NCBI RefSeq assembly: GCF_023101685.1
Contig: NZ_CP082164.1
Span: 6,944,001 to 7,008,000, forward strand
Direction: 5' to 3'
DNA length: 64,000 nt
Origin: Bradyrhizobium sp. 186
GTDB taxonomy: Bacteria > Pseudomonadota > Alphaproteobacteria > Rhizobiales > Xanthobacteraceae
Shown here piece after piece: positions 36,475 through 45,691 of this stretch. A model generated the notes under the pieces. That model saw only the letters and a program-made list of their open reading frames with translations. It made no database searches and had not been told where the DNA came from. Position numbers and translations under genes: made by a program. Every line of letters begins with the position of its first letter. Within the stretch, counting starts at the first letter, position 1.

Positions 36475-36839
36475 TAACCCACAACAAGCACATGACCGCA
36501 GGCGATCACTGCGATTCCTGCCAGGAGACGCGCCGACAACGGCTCAGCGAACACCAGCGCGCCGAGGACGGGCGTCAGCGCAAACGCGACCGCCACGAAC
36601 GGATACGCGCGCGACAGCGGCGTGAACGTCAAAAGCCAGACCCACAGGACGGACAGGGCTGCATAGAGCACGATGGCGCCGATAAACGGCGCGTTCCGCA
36701 ACAGCAGCAGCGCACGCGTGGGTAAGGGATAGCCGTCGCCGAGGCGCAGGGCGGCCTTGAACAAGAGCTGGCCCGCCGCCATGCCGGCCGCGTAGGTGAT
36801 GAGCAAGGCAATCTGGCCGAGGTTGAGGCGCTTTGTCAT
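36474..36839 (-). CDS. EamA/SMR-like small permease (possible lipid-sugar flippase)
   Basis: 121 residues, four TM helices: IALLITYAAGMAAGQLLFKA, APFIGAIVLYAALSVLWVWL, LSRAYPFVAVAFALTPVLGA, LLAGIAVIACGHVLVVG. The AAGQLLFKAAL and PLSRAYPFVAVAFALTPVLG motifs match ArnE/ArnF-like and SMR proteins. With neighbouring GT2 and PMT-type genes it may flip polyprenyl-phosphate sugar. ATGA overlap with the methyltransferase upstream. Confidence 0.82.
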   Translation of the reverse strand: MTKRLNLGQIALLITYAAGMAAGQLLFKAALRLGDGYPLPTRALLLLRNAPFIGAIVLYAALSVLWVWLLTFTPLSRAYPFVAVAFALTPVLGALVFAEPLSARLLAGIAVIACGHVLVVG

Positions 36840-37723
36840 GGGAGGCGCTTGTCCGGACATGGGGGCTCCTTGCTCAAGACCACGCGCATCGCGTCGAACA
36901 GGTTCACCGGAATGGCGAACCGGTTGCCGGTCGGGCTGGCCGCGATCTTGCGGCCGAGCATGCGACCGACCTGGAAGGCGATCAGTGAGAACGGCACGAA
37001 TTTCCAAGGGTGATTGGAACTCTCGATGCGAAGGCCGACCGAATGGGCCAAAGAGGCGATGCTGTCGCGGTTGAAGAACCACAGGTGCTGCGGAGGCGTC
37101 ATCAGGCGCCAGTGCTCCCCGGTCGACCGCGCCGCCAGAGAACCGAAGTCTCCGGTCGTCAGCACGATGATTCCGTCCGGCCGGAGATGGTCCGCGAACA
37201 GCGCGAGGGCTTCCTGCGGGTCGGGCAGATGCTCGATGACGTCGAGGAGGACGATGACATCCAGGGTGCCAAGCGACTTGAGAGTCGCGTCGCTCAGCAA
37301 GCCGCAGACGACGTTCAAGCCGAGATCGCCAGCATGGGCAGCAGCCGCCTCCGCCGGCTCGATGCCGCTCACCTCAAATCCGGCGCGGCGGGCTTCATCG
37401 AGAAAGAAGCCGTAGGCGCAACCGATCTCGAGCAGGCAGCCCTGTGGCTTGCGGCGCTGGATGAACTCGACCGTGCGGGCGAACTCGCGCCGTAGCACGG
37501 GTTCGGCGCCGCGATAGTCGGCATAGCCGTCGGACTGACGGCCAGAAAAGTAGCCATCGTCATAATAGGCGAGGGGATCGAAGCTCGATGCCTCGGTGCG
37601 TCCCAGTCCGCAGTCATGACATTGAAAGATGTCGCAACCGTTTTTGATGTAAAGAAACCGATGCAGCGTCGCCCGATCGCACGCGGGACACTTAAGCGTA
37701 AGCGCAGTTCGGTCGTTTCGCAT
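36836..37723 (-). CDS. Class I SAM-dependent methyltransferase with zinc-ribbon N-terminus
   Basis: 295 residues from an ATG at 37723. LKCPACDRATLHRFLYIKN and FQCHDCGLGRTEASSFDPLA form a zinc-ribbon, and CLLEIGCAYGFFLDEARRAG with EVSGIEPAEAAAAHAGDLGL is motif I/II of the SAM fold (Methyltransf_23). DVIVLLDVIEHLPDPQEALA is motif IV. First gene of a four-gene overlapping cassette; likely modifies a surface sugar or its carrier. Confidence 0.9.
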   Translation of the reverse strand: MRNDRTALTLKCPACDRATLHRFLYIKNGCDIFQCHDCGLGRTEASSFDPLAYYDDGYFSGRQSDGYADYRGAEPVLRREFARTVEFIQRRKPQGCLLEIGCAYGFFLDEARRAGFEVSGIEPAEAAAAHAGDLGLNVVCGLLSDATLKSLGTLDVIVLLDVIEHLPDPQEALALFADHLRPDGIIVLTTGDFGSLAARSTGEHWRLMTPPQHLWFFNRDSIASLAHSVGLRIESSNHPWKFVPFSLIAFQVGRMLGRKIAASPTGNRFAIPVNLFDAMRVVLSKEPPCPDKRLP

Positions 37724-37989
37724 CAGCACATGCGTCCCACGAATCGCGTTTCTTCACTGCGAAAAAACGCCTCCGATGCCGAACTGTTCCGCTCGGCGAA
37801 CGGCCACGGGGTCGCAGCCTGCCTGGCTGGCCGTCGCGGCGGAGAGTTTGATGAAAGATGACGGGTGACCGACTGCTGATGTCCCTGCAATTCCACCGTG
37901 CCGTCGGACGCGCGAGATCACGCCTTACGTTACGTCCGCATGCGCGAGGGCCGAGGCTGAGGTCAAGCCACTCGCGCCAAGGACTCACA

Positions 37990-38391
37990 TCAGCGAAGGT
38001 CATTCCGTTGGAATGTCACCCCGATCTCTATCTCCCTCCGCCATATGAGGCGGCAGCGATGGGTTGCCCCTTCCAACGGAAGCGCTAACGTAAAACGATC
38101 CGGAATTCCGCGAGGGCTAATCACATCCAATGCGGCGCCGTACTCAGACAGGCTCCGAACCAAGCATGACACTGTACGCCCGTAGAATTCGATCACGCCG
38201 GGCCCTCGCGCGCAATCGCGCGTAGGTATCCCTTGCCCGTCTATCTCGGCGACCTCTCTTAGATCGGCTTCCAATTCGGAAATGATATCACGGAGCAAAC
38301 GCGCCGCGAGCGGGTCGGTGGTCTCCTGCTCCAACACTCGATAGCGAGCTACCAGATCCCTTCGCTCTTTCCATCTTTCGCTGTCAGCCAT
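37990..38391 (-). CDS. PilZ-domain protein with helical N-terminus
   Basis: About 133 residues. N-terminal coiled helix ERWKERRDLVARYRVLEQET then LAARLLRDIISELEADLREV, and a C-terminal PilZ-like domain: RTVSCLVRSLSEYGAALDVI, SPRGIPDRFTLALPLEG, HRCRLIWRREIEIGVTF. The RxxxR motif is not evident, so c-di-GMP binding is uncertain. GGGGGA is upstream of the ATG at 38391; 38406 is an alternative. Confidence 0.7.
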   Translation of the reverse strand: MADSERWKERRDLVARYRVLEQETTDPLAARLLRDIISELEADLREVAEIDGQGIPTRDCARGPGVIEFYGRTVSCLVRSLSEYGAALDVISPRGIPDRFTLALPLEGATHRCRLIWRREIEIGVTFQRNDLR

Positions 38392-38686
38392 GGTGATGTC
38401 CCCCATGCTCTGACCCCCAGTGCGGATCCATTGGATACTTGGAACTGTGAAAAAATTGGGGCCCGGTAAAATGGTGTTGTTGCTTGCGCAGCGCGGCTCC
38501 ATGGATGAGCTACGCGCAACCCGGGTGCTACAGTTGAGAAAGGGCGTGTGTACCGGCCCCTCTCTCGAAGGCGACGGCGTATTCGGGTCGAATTGAAGCC
38601 TCGGCATCCGCGTTTTCCGTTAAGCCACGGACACCATAAACTCAGCGGAAAACGGTCGGGGGAACGTAGGTAGCCGGCACATTGAT

Positions 38687-40106
38687 GGTCGTGTCCCCGG
38701 TGGTGGTGGTGCTCGGTAGAGCAAAGCCGCCCGGACGCGCGCCCCCAATAGCGCCGTAGCGGGCGGGCGGCTTTGCGGTGGTCACCGGCAGTTCTCCGGT
38801 AGGATCGGGTTGCGACACGCCAACGCAACCGAGGAACCACCGATGACCGACGACATGATGAACCTGCGCTCACTCGTAGAGAAGACCCCGACGCCGATCT
38901 GCTGCGCGAGATGATCGGCTTTGCCGCCCAGCGTCTGATGGAGCTGGAAGTCGAGGGCCAGACCGGGGCGAGCTACGGCGAGAAGAGCCCCGAGCGCCTG
39001 GCCCAGCGCAACGGTTACCGGGAGCGGATCTGGGAGACCCGCGCCGGCGCGGTCGAACTGCGCATCCCAAAGCTGCGCAAAGGCTCCTACTTCCCGGGCT
39101 TCCTGGAGCCGCGCCGCATGGCCGAGAAGGCGCTCACCGCCGTGGTGCAGGAAGCTTATGTGCAGGGCGTCTCGACCCGTTCGGTGGACGATCTGGTGCA
39201 GGCGATGGGCATGACCGGCATCTCCAAGAGCCAGGTCAGCCGGCTGTGTGGCGAGATCGACAAGGTGAAGGCCTTCCTCGCCCGTCCGATCGAGGGCGAC
39301 TGGCCGTATCTGTGGATCGACGCCACTTACGTGAAGGTGCGCCAGAATGGCCGCATCGTATCAGTCGCGGTGATCGTCGCGGTCGGCGTCAACAGCGACG
39401 GCCGGCGCGAGGTTCTTGGCATGGACATTGGGCCGTCCGAGGCTGAGACCTTCTGGACGGCGTTCCTGCGCAAGCTCGCCCGCCGCGGCCTGCGCGGCGT
39501 CAAGCTGGTCGTGTCCGACGCCCACGAGGGCATCAAGGCTACCGTAGCCAAGGTCCTCAACGCCAGCTGGCAGCGGTGCCGCGTCCACTTTATGCGCAAC
39601 GCGCTGGCGCATGCCGGCAAGAGCGGGCGGCGCGTCGTCTCCGCCTTCATCGCCACCGCGTTTGCTCAGGATGATGCGGAGGCCGCGCGAACGCAGTGGC
39701 GCAAGGTCGCGGATCAGCTCCGTCCCAAGCTGCCGAAGCTTGCTGGCTTCCTCGACGAGGCCGAGACCGACGTGCTCGCCTACATGACCTTCCCGCCGCA
39801 GCATCGGACCAAGCTGCACTCCACCAACCCGATCGAGCGCCTCAACGGCGAGATCAAGCGGCGCACCGAAGTGGTCGGCATCTTCCCCAACGAGGATGCG
39901 ATCGTTCGCCTCATAGGCGCGATCCTGCTCGAGCAAAACGATGAGTGGGCCGTCCAGCGTGCCCGCTACATGACGCTGGAAACCATCGCGCCATTGAGCG
40001 ATGATCCGATCGTCAGCCTTCCGGCTATCGCCAGCTGACCGGCCCGGCCCTTGCCGGCGAACGCGGTGACCCGCCGCCAGCTACACCACGCCACGGGACA
40101 CGATCG
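38687..40106 (+). mobile_element. IS256-family element
   Basis: About 1.4 kb. The ends share TCGTGTCC(C)nGTGG(nG)TGGTG in inverted orientation (left from about 38689, right to about 40104). Flanks show no clear 8-9 bp duplication, so the copy may have rearranged. Its terminal 103 bp also occur alone at 19816-19918. Confidence 0.75.
38843..40038 (+). CDS. IS256-family transposase with N-terminal frameshift
   Basis: The main frame from 38911 gives 375 residues of a Mutator-type transposase. [15 protein letters not shown] holds the first Asp, [20 protein letters not shown] the second, and [20 protein letters not shown] the catalytic Glu. The family N-terminus is encoded from an ATG at 38843 ([15 protein letters not shown]) but in another frame; one missing C in the C4 run at 38886-38889 separates them. 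Translation could restart at 38911 and yield a protein lacking about 23 residues. Confidence 0.88.
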
Positions 40107-40256
40107 AGGTGGCCGCCCGATGCAGTGCAGCAAGCTGGGATGCACAACTGCTGAACAACGAAAGTACGCACTCAGATCTGCAGATGCGAAACCGCGCTGT
40201 CGATTGAGATATCGCTGAAACCGCGGTTCGAATGCGTTCGGAAATCGGACACGTCA

Positions 40257-40400
40257 TTAAGGACACAGGCCGCGGGGAAATTTGATGTCCAGGAGATCGA
40301 CGCCACTGACGTCGCCAGGCCAGAACGAGGGCCGCGCATCAGCTGTCACGCTGGCAACTTCGACGCCGCTGAGTTCAATATTGCGGATATGACGCAGGGC
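40257..40400 (-). pseudogene. Possible glycoside hydrolase family 28 C-terminal remnant
   Basis: HIRNIELSGVEVASVTADAR then PSFWPGDVSGVDLLDIKFPR resembles the last beta-helix turns of polygalacturonase-like GH28 enzymes (repeating short strands with NIxLSxVxV). The frame upstream lacks homology, so only a tail would remain next to the IS256 element. Weak assignment. Confidence 0.3.
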
Positions 40401-41420
40401 GCGATTGCCGATCGCGCGCCCTGCCGCAGCATCCTGGGGGCGACGAAGGTAGTATGTTGCTGGGGACTCCCATAAGAACGGCGCTGTTGCCAGCGCCGTT
40501 TTGGTGCACCATACGCGTGAACCGGCCTGCTTTGACTGGCGCTGGCGGAAGCGACCCGCTCTGGCTCTGCTGGCGTAGGAAGCCCGCTCGCGGTTCACTG
40601 ATCACGCTACGCCACAGCCAAATGGAGTCAATAGCGGGGCGGTAAATCCGGTTGCTCAGCTGGTCTCAGTAGGCTCACCCACACCTTTGAGCCGGCGTGA
40701 CCCATGGCACTATAGAACGCCTGACGCGGAGCAAAGAACGCGGTGACTCACGCTGCCCATGGTTGTGGGCAAAAGTCCGATTAGCCTCTCGTCGAATAGA
40801 CCGCCATTCCAGCACCGGCTGCTAAAGCGCCTAGCACAATCGCAGTGAGATATTCGTCGCCGAAAATTGCTTCCTCTGCGAGTGTCTTGTTGTGGTGACC
40901 CCCGAGTATTGGGCGTGATCCTTTCCTCCCCCGACCATCGGGCGATTTATCAAGACCGCGCCTTGATCGGGCTTGCCTACCCTCACCCGCCGCCGAGACC
41001 CGAAGGATCCTCATCGAGAAGCTGGCTAACCTATTTCGGCGGCGTGCAGGCCGGCTGGCCTCCGCGCCGCTGTGCCATATGACACGTCTCCATGGGGCCG
41101 GACCACGGCTTCTATCCCGCCACCGAGCCGATTCCGGGATTTGGCGCGAGCAGCGCAACTGGACAAGCTGGAAATACCGATGCTCGAGAAGACCCTATCG
41201 CTGCTGCCTCGATTACCTGATCCGCGCGCTCACGGGCGCGGATGTCGAGGATAAAGCCGACCGGCCCCGACCAGCCCCAAACTCTTATCAAGGCTCACGC
41301 GGCAGGAACGCGCACGAGAGATTCGCATTCGTTTGTGGGGGCACGAAGGAGCGGCTGCACGCACGACCACGCGTTTAGTGGTCTTTTCGCGATGCAAGCT
41401 ATGCCAACAGGAGTCCAAGC
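40401..41420. other. Long intergenic stretch, decayed sequence
   Basis: About 1 kb without a convincing gene. It holds a terminator-like hairpin at 40477-40502. The frames on both strands are short and mutually overlapping. Position beside the IS256 copy suggests leftover sequence from deletions. Confidence 0.4.
40477..40502 (+). terminator. Terminator-like hairpin
   Basis: AACGGCGCTG (40477-40486), TTGC loop, CAGCGCCGTT (40491-40500), followed by only two further Ts. A perfect 10-bp stem. No obvious upstream gene on this strand. Confidence 0.55.
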
Positions 41421-41726
41421 ATGAAAAAGCACCCTTGTTTGGTGTGCGTTGCGCTTGCTGGGATAACAATCCTACATGTCACCGCATTTGCGGAGACTGC
41501 CAAGTCAAGCGCTACCGCCGCCGCCCCGGCTGCCAGTTCCGCACCACACAAGAATATTGAGGAGGAGTGCGAAGACGAATGGAGAGCTGATAAGGAGGCG
41601 ATGATGAAACGCGGTTTGACTGAAGATCGTTATGTCGAACAGTGTAGCGTGAAAGACGACGTACCGACTATTCCCTCTGATAACACCGCTCCGTCCGCTG
41701 CACCCAATAGATCTCCTGACCGCTAG
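41421..41726 (+). CDS. Secreted hypothetical protein
   Basis: 101 residues: signal peptide MKKHPCLVCVALAGITILHV ending near AFA, Ala/Ser-rich linker, then KNIEEECEDEWRADKEAMMK and RGLTEDRYVEQCSVKDDVP. Two cysteines frame a charged helix. AGGAG lies 7 nt upstream. The ECxxEWRAxKxxxxxxGxTxxxYVxxC pattern occurs in many Bradyrhizobium exported proteins of unknown role. Confidence 0.75.
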   Translation: MKKHPCLVCVALAGITILHVTAFAETAKSSATAAAPAASSAPHKNIEEECEDEWRADKEAMMKRGLTEDRYVEQCSVKDDVPTIPSDNTAPSAAPNRSPDR

Positions 41727-41951
41727 AGAACGGTAGCAGCTCTCGCGTGGGCACCATGGAATCCTTTCGCTACCTCAGCCAACGCTTTGCGCGCGTGCCG
41801 CCGTTTGGAACAAGGGATCAACTCTGTGCGAGCGCTATTTCGAGCGGCCATTTACGGCGCTCTGCGCGTTATAATACTCATGATGCAATGACAGACTTAA
41901 TGCTGGAAAGCGCGACAAGAATTAGTCCTGAAATCCGCAATTGGTGTGCCA

Positions 41952-42701
41952 ATGGTCGAGCATCTCCCTATTGATCTCCGTCGCCGTGCGCTATTGGGGG
42001 CTGCAGGAGCGCTGATCATCCAAGGGATTCTTCTGCCGACGACCGCATCGGGTCAGACGACCTCAGCTCCCAAGATGAAAATCGGAGTTATCGGCGCAGG
42101 CCATATCGGCAGCACGATCGGTGGCCTCTGGACCAAGGCCGGCCATGCGGTTTTCTTCTCATCACGCCATCCGGAGGAATTGCAGGATCTTGTTGCACGC
42201 CTTGGCCCCCTTGCACAGGCCGGCACCGTCGATCAGGCGATTGCGTTTGGCGACGTTGTCTTCATCGCCGTGCCTTACGGCGCAGTGCCGCAGATCGGCA
42301 GAGATTACAGCAAATCGTTGGCGGGGAAGATCGTGCTCGACGCCAATAATGCTGTGGCCAGCCGCGACGGCGCCATTGCCGAGGAGGTTGAGCGCAATGG
42401 CATTGGAGTTACTTCGCAGAAATATCTGCCCGGCGCGCGGCTGGTGCGCGCCTTCAACACGCTCAGCTACATGACCTTCGAACGCGAAGCGAACCGTCCT
42501 GCCCCGAGGCTCGCGGTCCCGATTGCCGGCGATGATCAGGAAGCAGTCGAGGTCGCGGCGCGACTGGTGCGTGATGCCGGGTTTGACCCGGTGGAAGTCG
42601 GCAAACTGGCCGATGCGAGCCGCTTCCAGCGCGGCGCTCCGGGATATGGCCAGAATGTGAGCGCCGCGGAGCTCAGGCAGAAGCTGTCGCTGGCACCATG
42701 A
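41952..42701 (+). CDS. Exported F420-dependent-reductase-like NAD(P)-binding protein
   Basis: 249 residues. A signal region (LRRRALLGAAGALIIQGILL) precedes a Rossmann domain MKIGVIGAGHIGSTIGGLWT with SSRHPEELQDLVARLG, AVPYGAVPQIGRDYSKSL and AFNTLSYMTFE. This is the COG2085 (NADPH:F420 oxidoreductase-like) fold. The RRR in the signal hints at Tat export of a folded protein. ATGA overlap with the transporter gene downstream. The cofactor in this organism is unknown. Confidence 0.82.
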   Translation: MVEHLPIDLRRRALLGAAGALIIQGILLPTTASGQTTSAPKMKIGVIGAGHIGSTIGGLWTKAGHAVFFSSRHPEELQDLVARLGPLAQAGTVDQAIAFGDVVFIAVPYGAVPQIGRDYSKSLAGKIVLDANNAVASRDGAIAEEVERNGIGVTSQKYLPGARLVRAFNTLSYMTFEREANRPAPRLAVPIAGDDQEAVEVAARLVRDAGFDPVEVGKLADASRFQRGAPGYGQNVSAAELRQKLSLAP

Positions 42702-44008
42702 TGGCTCCCTCAGCAGCTCTCGGGGGCTGGTTGCAGCGCACGATGCCCGGTACCGCGCAAGAACGGGGGGCAGCGCTGTGGTCGTTCGCGTATTTCTTCA
42801 CCCTGCTCGCTGGCTATTACGTGCTGCGTCCGCTGCGCGATCAGATGGGCATTGCAGGCGGAACCAAAAACCTGCCCTGGCTGTTCACGGCTACGTTTGT
42901 CAGCCTGCTCATCGCACAGCCGCTCTACGGCGCGCTGGTAGCGAGGCTGCCACGGGTCAGGTTTATTCCCGTTGTCTACCACGTCTTCGTCGCCAACCTG
43001 GTTCTGTTTTGGCTGTTGCTGATTTTCGACTTTGAAAAAGTGATCGTGGCGCGCGCGTTTTTCGTCTGGGTCAGCGTCTTCAATTTGTTCGCGGTCGCGG
43101 TTTTCTGGTCGTTCATGGCTGATCTGTTTACGTCAGAGCAGGGCAAGCGGCTGTTCGGGTTCATCGGCGCTGGGGGAACGGCTGGCGCGCTTCTCGGTCC
43201 CGTGATCACAATCTGGCTGTCGGGGCCGCTCGGTCCGGTCAACCTGCTGATCGTGACCGCTGTCTTCCTCGAATTCGCTGTGCTCTGCGTGCATCGAATT
43301 GAACGCGTGACGGATCCGCCGACGGAAGTAGATGCTCGAGCTCAGCGCATTGGCGGCAGCGCGTTCGCAGGATTGTCCGAATTGATGCGCTCGCCTTACC
43401 TGCTGGGCGTGGCCGGCTGGGTCAGCCTGCTCTCGTTCGGCGCGACGATTGCCTATTTCGCGCAGGCCAACATCGTTTCGGCGACGTTCCATAGCGCGGC
43501 AGCGCAAACGCGTCTGTTCGCTGGTATCGATCTCGCGGTGGGCCTGCTGAGCCTGGCGACACAGGTAATTGCCACCGCCACATTCCTCAAGCGCTTCGGC
43601 ACCGGCATCGCGGCCGCAGCTTTGCCCGCTATTTATGTCGTGGGCTTCGCAGCGCTGGCGATCGCGCCGAGCCTGTCCGTGGTGGTGACACTCCAGGTCG
43701 CGCAACGCTGGATGAACTTCGCAATCGCCAATCCGGCACGCCAGGTGTTCTTCACGGTGGTTGGGCGCGAGGAGAAATATAAGGCCAAAAACCTGATCGA
43801 TGTGGTGATCTATCGCGGCTCAGACGCGTTGTATGGCTGGGTCTACGACAGCCTGCAGGCGTTGGGATTGAAGCTTGGCGCCATCGCGCTGTGTGCACTG
43901 CCGGTCGTGGCGGGATGGCTCTTTCTCTCAACCGCGCTGGGGCGAACGCAGGAAGGCCTTGCGACAAAAGCAGATGATCAAGGAGAGCCGGAATGGCAAT
44001 CCGAATGA
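42698..44008 (+). CDS. NTP/NDP exchange transporter (ATP/ADP translocase-like)
   Basis: 436 residues with about 12 TM helices. The opening RGAALWSFAYFFTLLAGYYV then LRPLRDQMGIAGG matches the plastid/rickettsial-type nucleotide transporter superfamily as found in free-living proteobacteria (YFF.LL..YYVLRPLRD). AVFWSFMADLFTSEQGKRLF and GFIGAGGTAGALLGP are also typical. The substrate in free-living bacteria is not established. It overlaps both neighbours, so all three genes form one operon. Confidence 0.85.
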   Translation: MMAPSAALGGWLQRTMPGTAQERGAALWSFAYFFTLLAGYYVLRPLRDQMGIAGGTKNLPWLFTATFVSLLIAQPLYGALVARLPRVRFIPVVYHVFVANLVLFWLLLIFDFEKVIVARAFFVWVSVFNLFAVAVFWSFMADLFTSEQGKRLFGFIGAGGTAGALLGPVITIWLSGPLGPVNLLIVTAVFLEFAVLCVHRIERVTDPPTEVDARAQRIGGSAFAGLSELMRSPYLLGVAGWVSLLSFGATIAYFAQANIVSATFHSAAAQTRLFAGIDLAVGLLSLATQVIATATFLKRFGTGIAAAALPAIYVVGFAALAIAPSLSVVVTLQVAQRWMNFAIANPARQVFFTVVGREEKYKAKNLIDVVIYRGSDALYGWVYDSLQALGLKLGAIALCALPVVAGWLFLSTALGRTQEGLATKADDQGEPEWQSE

Positions 44009-44913
44009 CTCCGCGAATAACTCGCCAAATAACCCGCCGCGACTTTGCGGCAGTCGCCGGCGGATTTCTGCTATCGACCCAAGCCGTTGCCCAAACCGCG
44101 TCTCCGCTTCTCACCCGTCCGATTCCCGGCAGCGGCGAGCGCATTCCCGCTGTTGGCCTTGGCACCGCCTATGTTTTCGATGAGAATAACGAAGCGACGC
44201 GGAGCAAGGCCGATGCAGTCATACAGGCTTTGGTCAATAATGGCGGACGGCTAATCGACACCGCATCAACCTACGGCGATGCCGAAAGCGTACTGGGTGA
44301 GGTCACCGCAACTGCCGGCTTGCGCGAAAAGCTCTTCATCGCCACCAAGCTCGAGTCGCCCGACTCCCAGGAACTCAAGCGATCATTGACCCGACTGAAA
44401 ACTGCAAGCGTCGATCTGCTGCAGCTCCACAACGTCAGAAACAAGCAGCAATCTCTTCAACGCTTCAAGGATTGGAAGAAGCAAGGCGTGTGCCGCTATG
44501 TCGGCATCACTTCGACATTCCACCGCGACTATCCCGTGGTCGAGGCGGTGCTGGAACGGGAGAAACCCGATTTCGTCCAGATCGACTATTCACTCGATAA
44601 CCGCGGGGCTGAGAAAACCATCCTTCCACTGGCCGCCGAGATCAGAGCCGGCGTGCTGACCGCTTTGCCCTACGGCAACGGCAGATTGTTCCGGGCAGTG
44701 CACGGCAAGGAATTGCCGGACTGGGCACGGGTGTTCGCGAACTCCTGGGGACAGTTTTTCCTGAAATATTTGCTCGGCGACCCGCGTGTGACCGCGGTGA
44801 TCCCGGGGACCGGCGATGCCCGCCACATGGCGGATAATGCCGCCGCGATGCGCGGCCCGTTGCCCGATCTCGATCAACGTCATCGAATGGTCGAGTTCGT
44901 CGAAGCGCTTTGA
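43993..44913 (+). CDS. Tat-exported aldo/keto reductase
   Basis: 306 residues. ITRRDFAAVAGGFLLSTQAV AQ is a twin-arginine signal. The AKR barrel follows: IPAVGLGTAYVFDENNE, RLIDTASTYGDAESVLGEV (catalytic Asp/Tyr), LFIATKLESP (Lys), LLQLHNVR (His) and a C-terminal VTAVIPGTGDARHMADN for NADP. It overlaps the transporter gene by 16 nt. Export of an NADP-dependent enzyme is unexpected and ties in with the neighbouring nucleotide-handling genes. Confidence 0.9.
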   Translation: MAIRMTPRITRQITRRDFAAVAGGFLLSTQAVAQTASPLLTRPIPGSGERIPAVGLGTAYVFDENNEATRSKADAVIQALVNNGGRLIDTASTYGDAESVLGEVTATAGLREKLFIATKLESPDSQELKRSLTRLKTASVDLLQLHNVRNKQQSLQRFKDWKKQGVCRYVGITSTFHRDYPVVEAVLEREKPDFVQIDYSLDNRGAEKTILPLAAEIRAGVLTALPYGNGRLFRAVHGKELPDWARVFANSWGQFFLKYLLGDPRVTAVIPGTGDARHMADNAAAMRGPLPDLDQRHRMVEFVEAL

Positions 44914-45041
44914 CATCCATCCGAGGGGCACTCGCTAGACTTGTAGCGAGCCTCGGCAACTTTCTATGAACCGTCGGCCCACGTGTTAGGATGAATCTAC
45001 CACGATAACCGAATTGAACCGACTACGGTGAAGGGCAGGCT

Positions 45042-45326
45042 GTGATCAAGGTCGAGAGAGCCGGCGAAGGCGATCCCCTCGAATTCGAGGTCATCGTCCG
45101 TGTGGGAAACGGCGAGACTCGCCATCACGTCACGATGGCAAGAGACACGTGCGAACGACTGACGATGGGCACGCAGACTCCGGAACTTTGCATCGAAGCG
45201 GCGTTCCAATTCCTGCTTGATCGCGAGCCCCAGGAGTCGATCCTGCAGCGTTTCGACATCACTGTGATCTCCCGCTACTTTCCCGAGTTCGAGCGCGAGC
45301 TGCCACGCTACCTCTCGCAATCCTGA
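45042..45326 (+). CDS. Small conserved hypothetical protein
   Basis: 94 residues from a GTG with AAGGGCAGG upstream: IKVERAGEGDPLEFEVIVRV, then RHHVTMARDTCERLTMG, CIEAAFQFLLDREPQESILQ and RFDITVISRYFPEFERELP. It looks like a complete alpha/beta protein. The pattern is familiar from rhizobia without known role. Confidence 0.75.
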   Translation: MIKVERAGEGDPLEFEVIVRVGNGETRHHVTMARDTCERLTMGTQTPELCIEAAFQFLLDREPQESILQRFDITVISRYFPEFERELPRYLSQS

Positions 45327-45407
45327 TTCGGCCGCCATAAATGGCTGTGCGCGGGTCGCCAAAGGCGTATAGTCGCAGGGTCCTTCGCTCAGAATGTGGA
45401 GGTAGCC

Positions 45408-45691
45408 ATGAAATATGTGCTGCTCGGAAATCTGAACTCGGAATGGGCAAACAAGCAGTCGGAGCGGGTCGGCAAGGCCAAGGCAAAGCTCGACAAACTG
45501 GGCATCAAGATCGAGTCGATCCACTACACGCAAGGCTATTACGATTTTGTCGACATCGTCGATGCCCGAATCCTGAGGCGGTCCTTGCGTTTTCCGTCTG
45601 GTACTCCACCCAGGGTCTGGGACGGATCCAAAGTATGCCGGCCTTCGAGGCAAAGACCTTTGAAACCGCGATCAAGGCCGCGGCGGACTGA
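45408..45691 (+). pseudogene. GYD-domain protein with one-base frameshift
   Basis: GGAGG then MKYVLLGNLNSEWANKQSER, KLDKLGIKIESIHYTQGYYD and FVDIVDA read as a GYD-domain protein (GxYD variant QGYYD). After the C3 run at 45565-45567 the correct continuation PNPEAVLAFSVWYSTQGLGR and AFEAKTFETAIKAAAD is one frame away. One extra C restores a 94-residue protein of family length. Confidence 0.8.
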
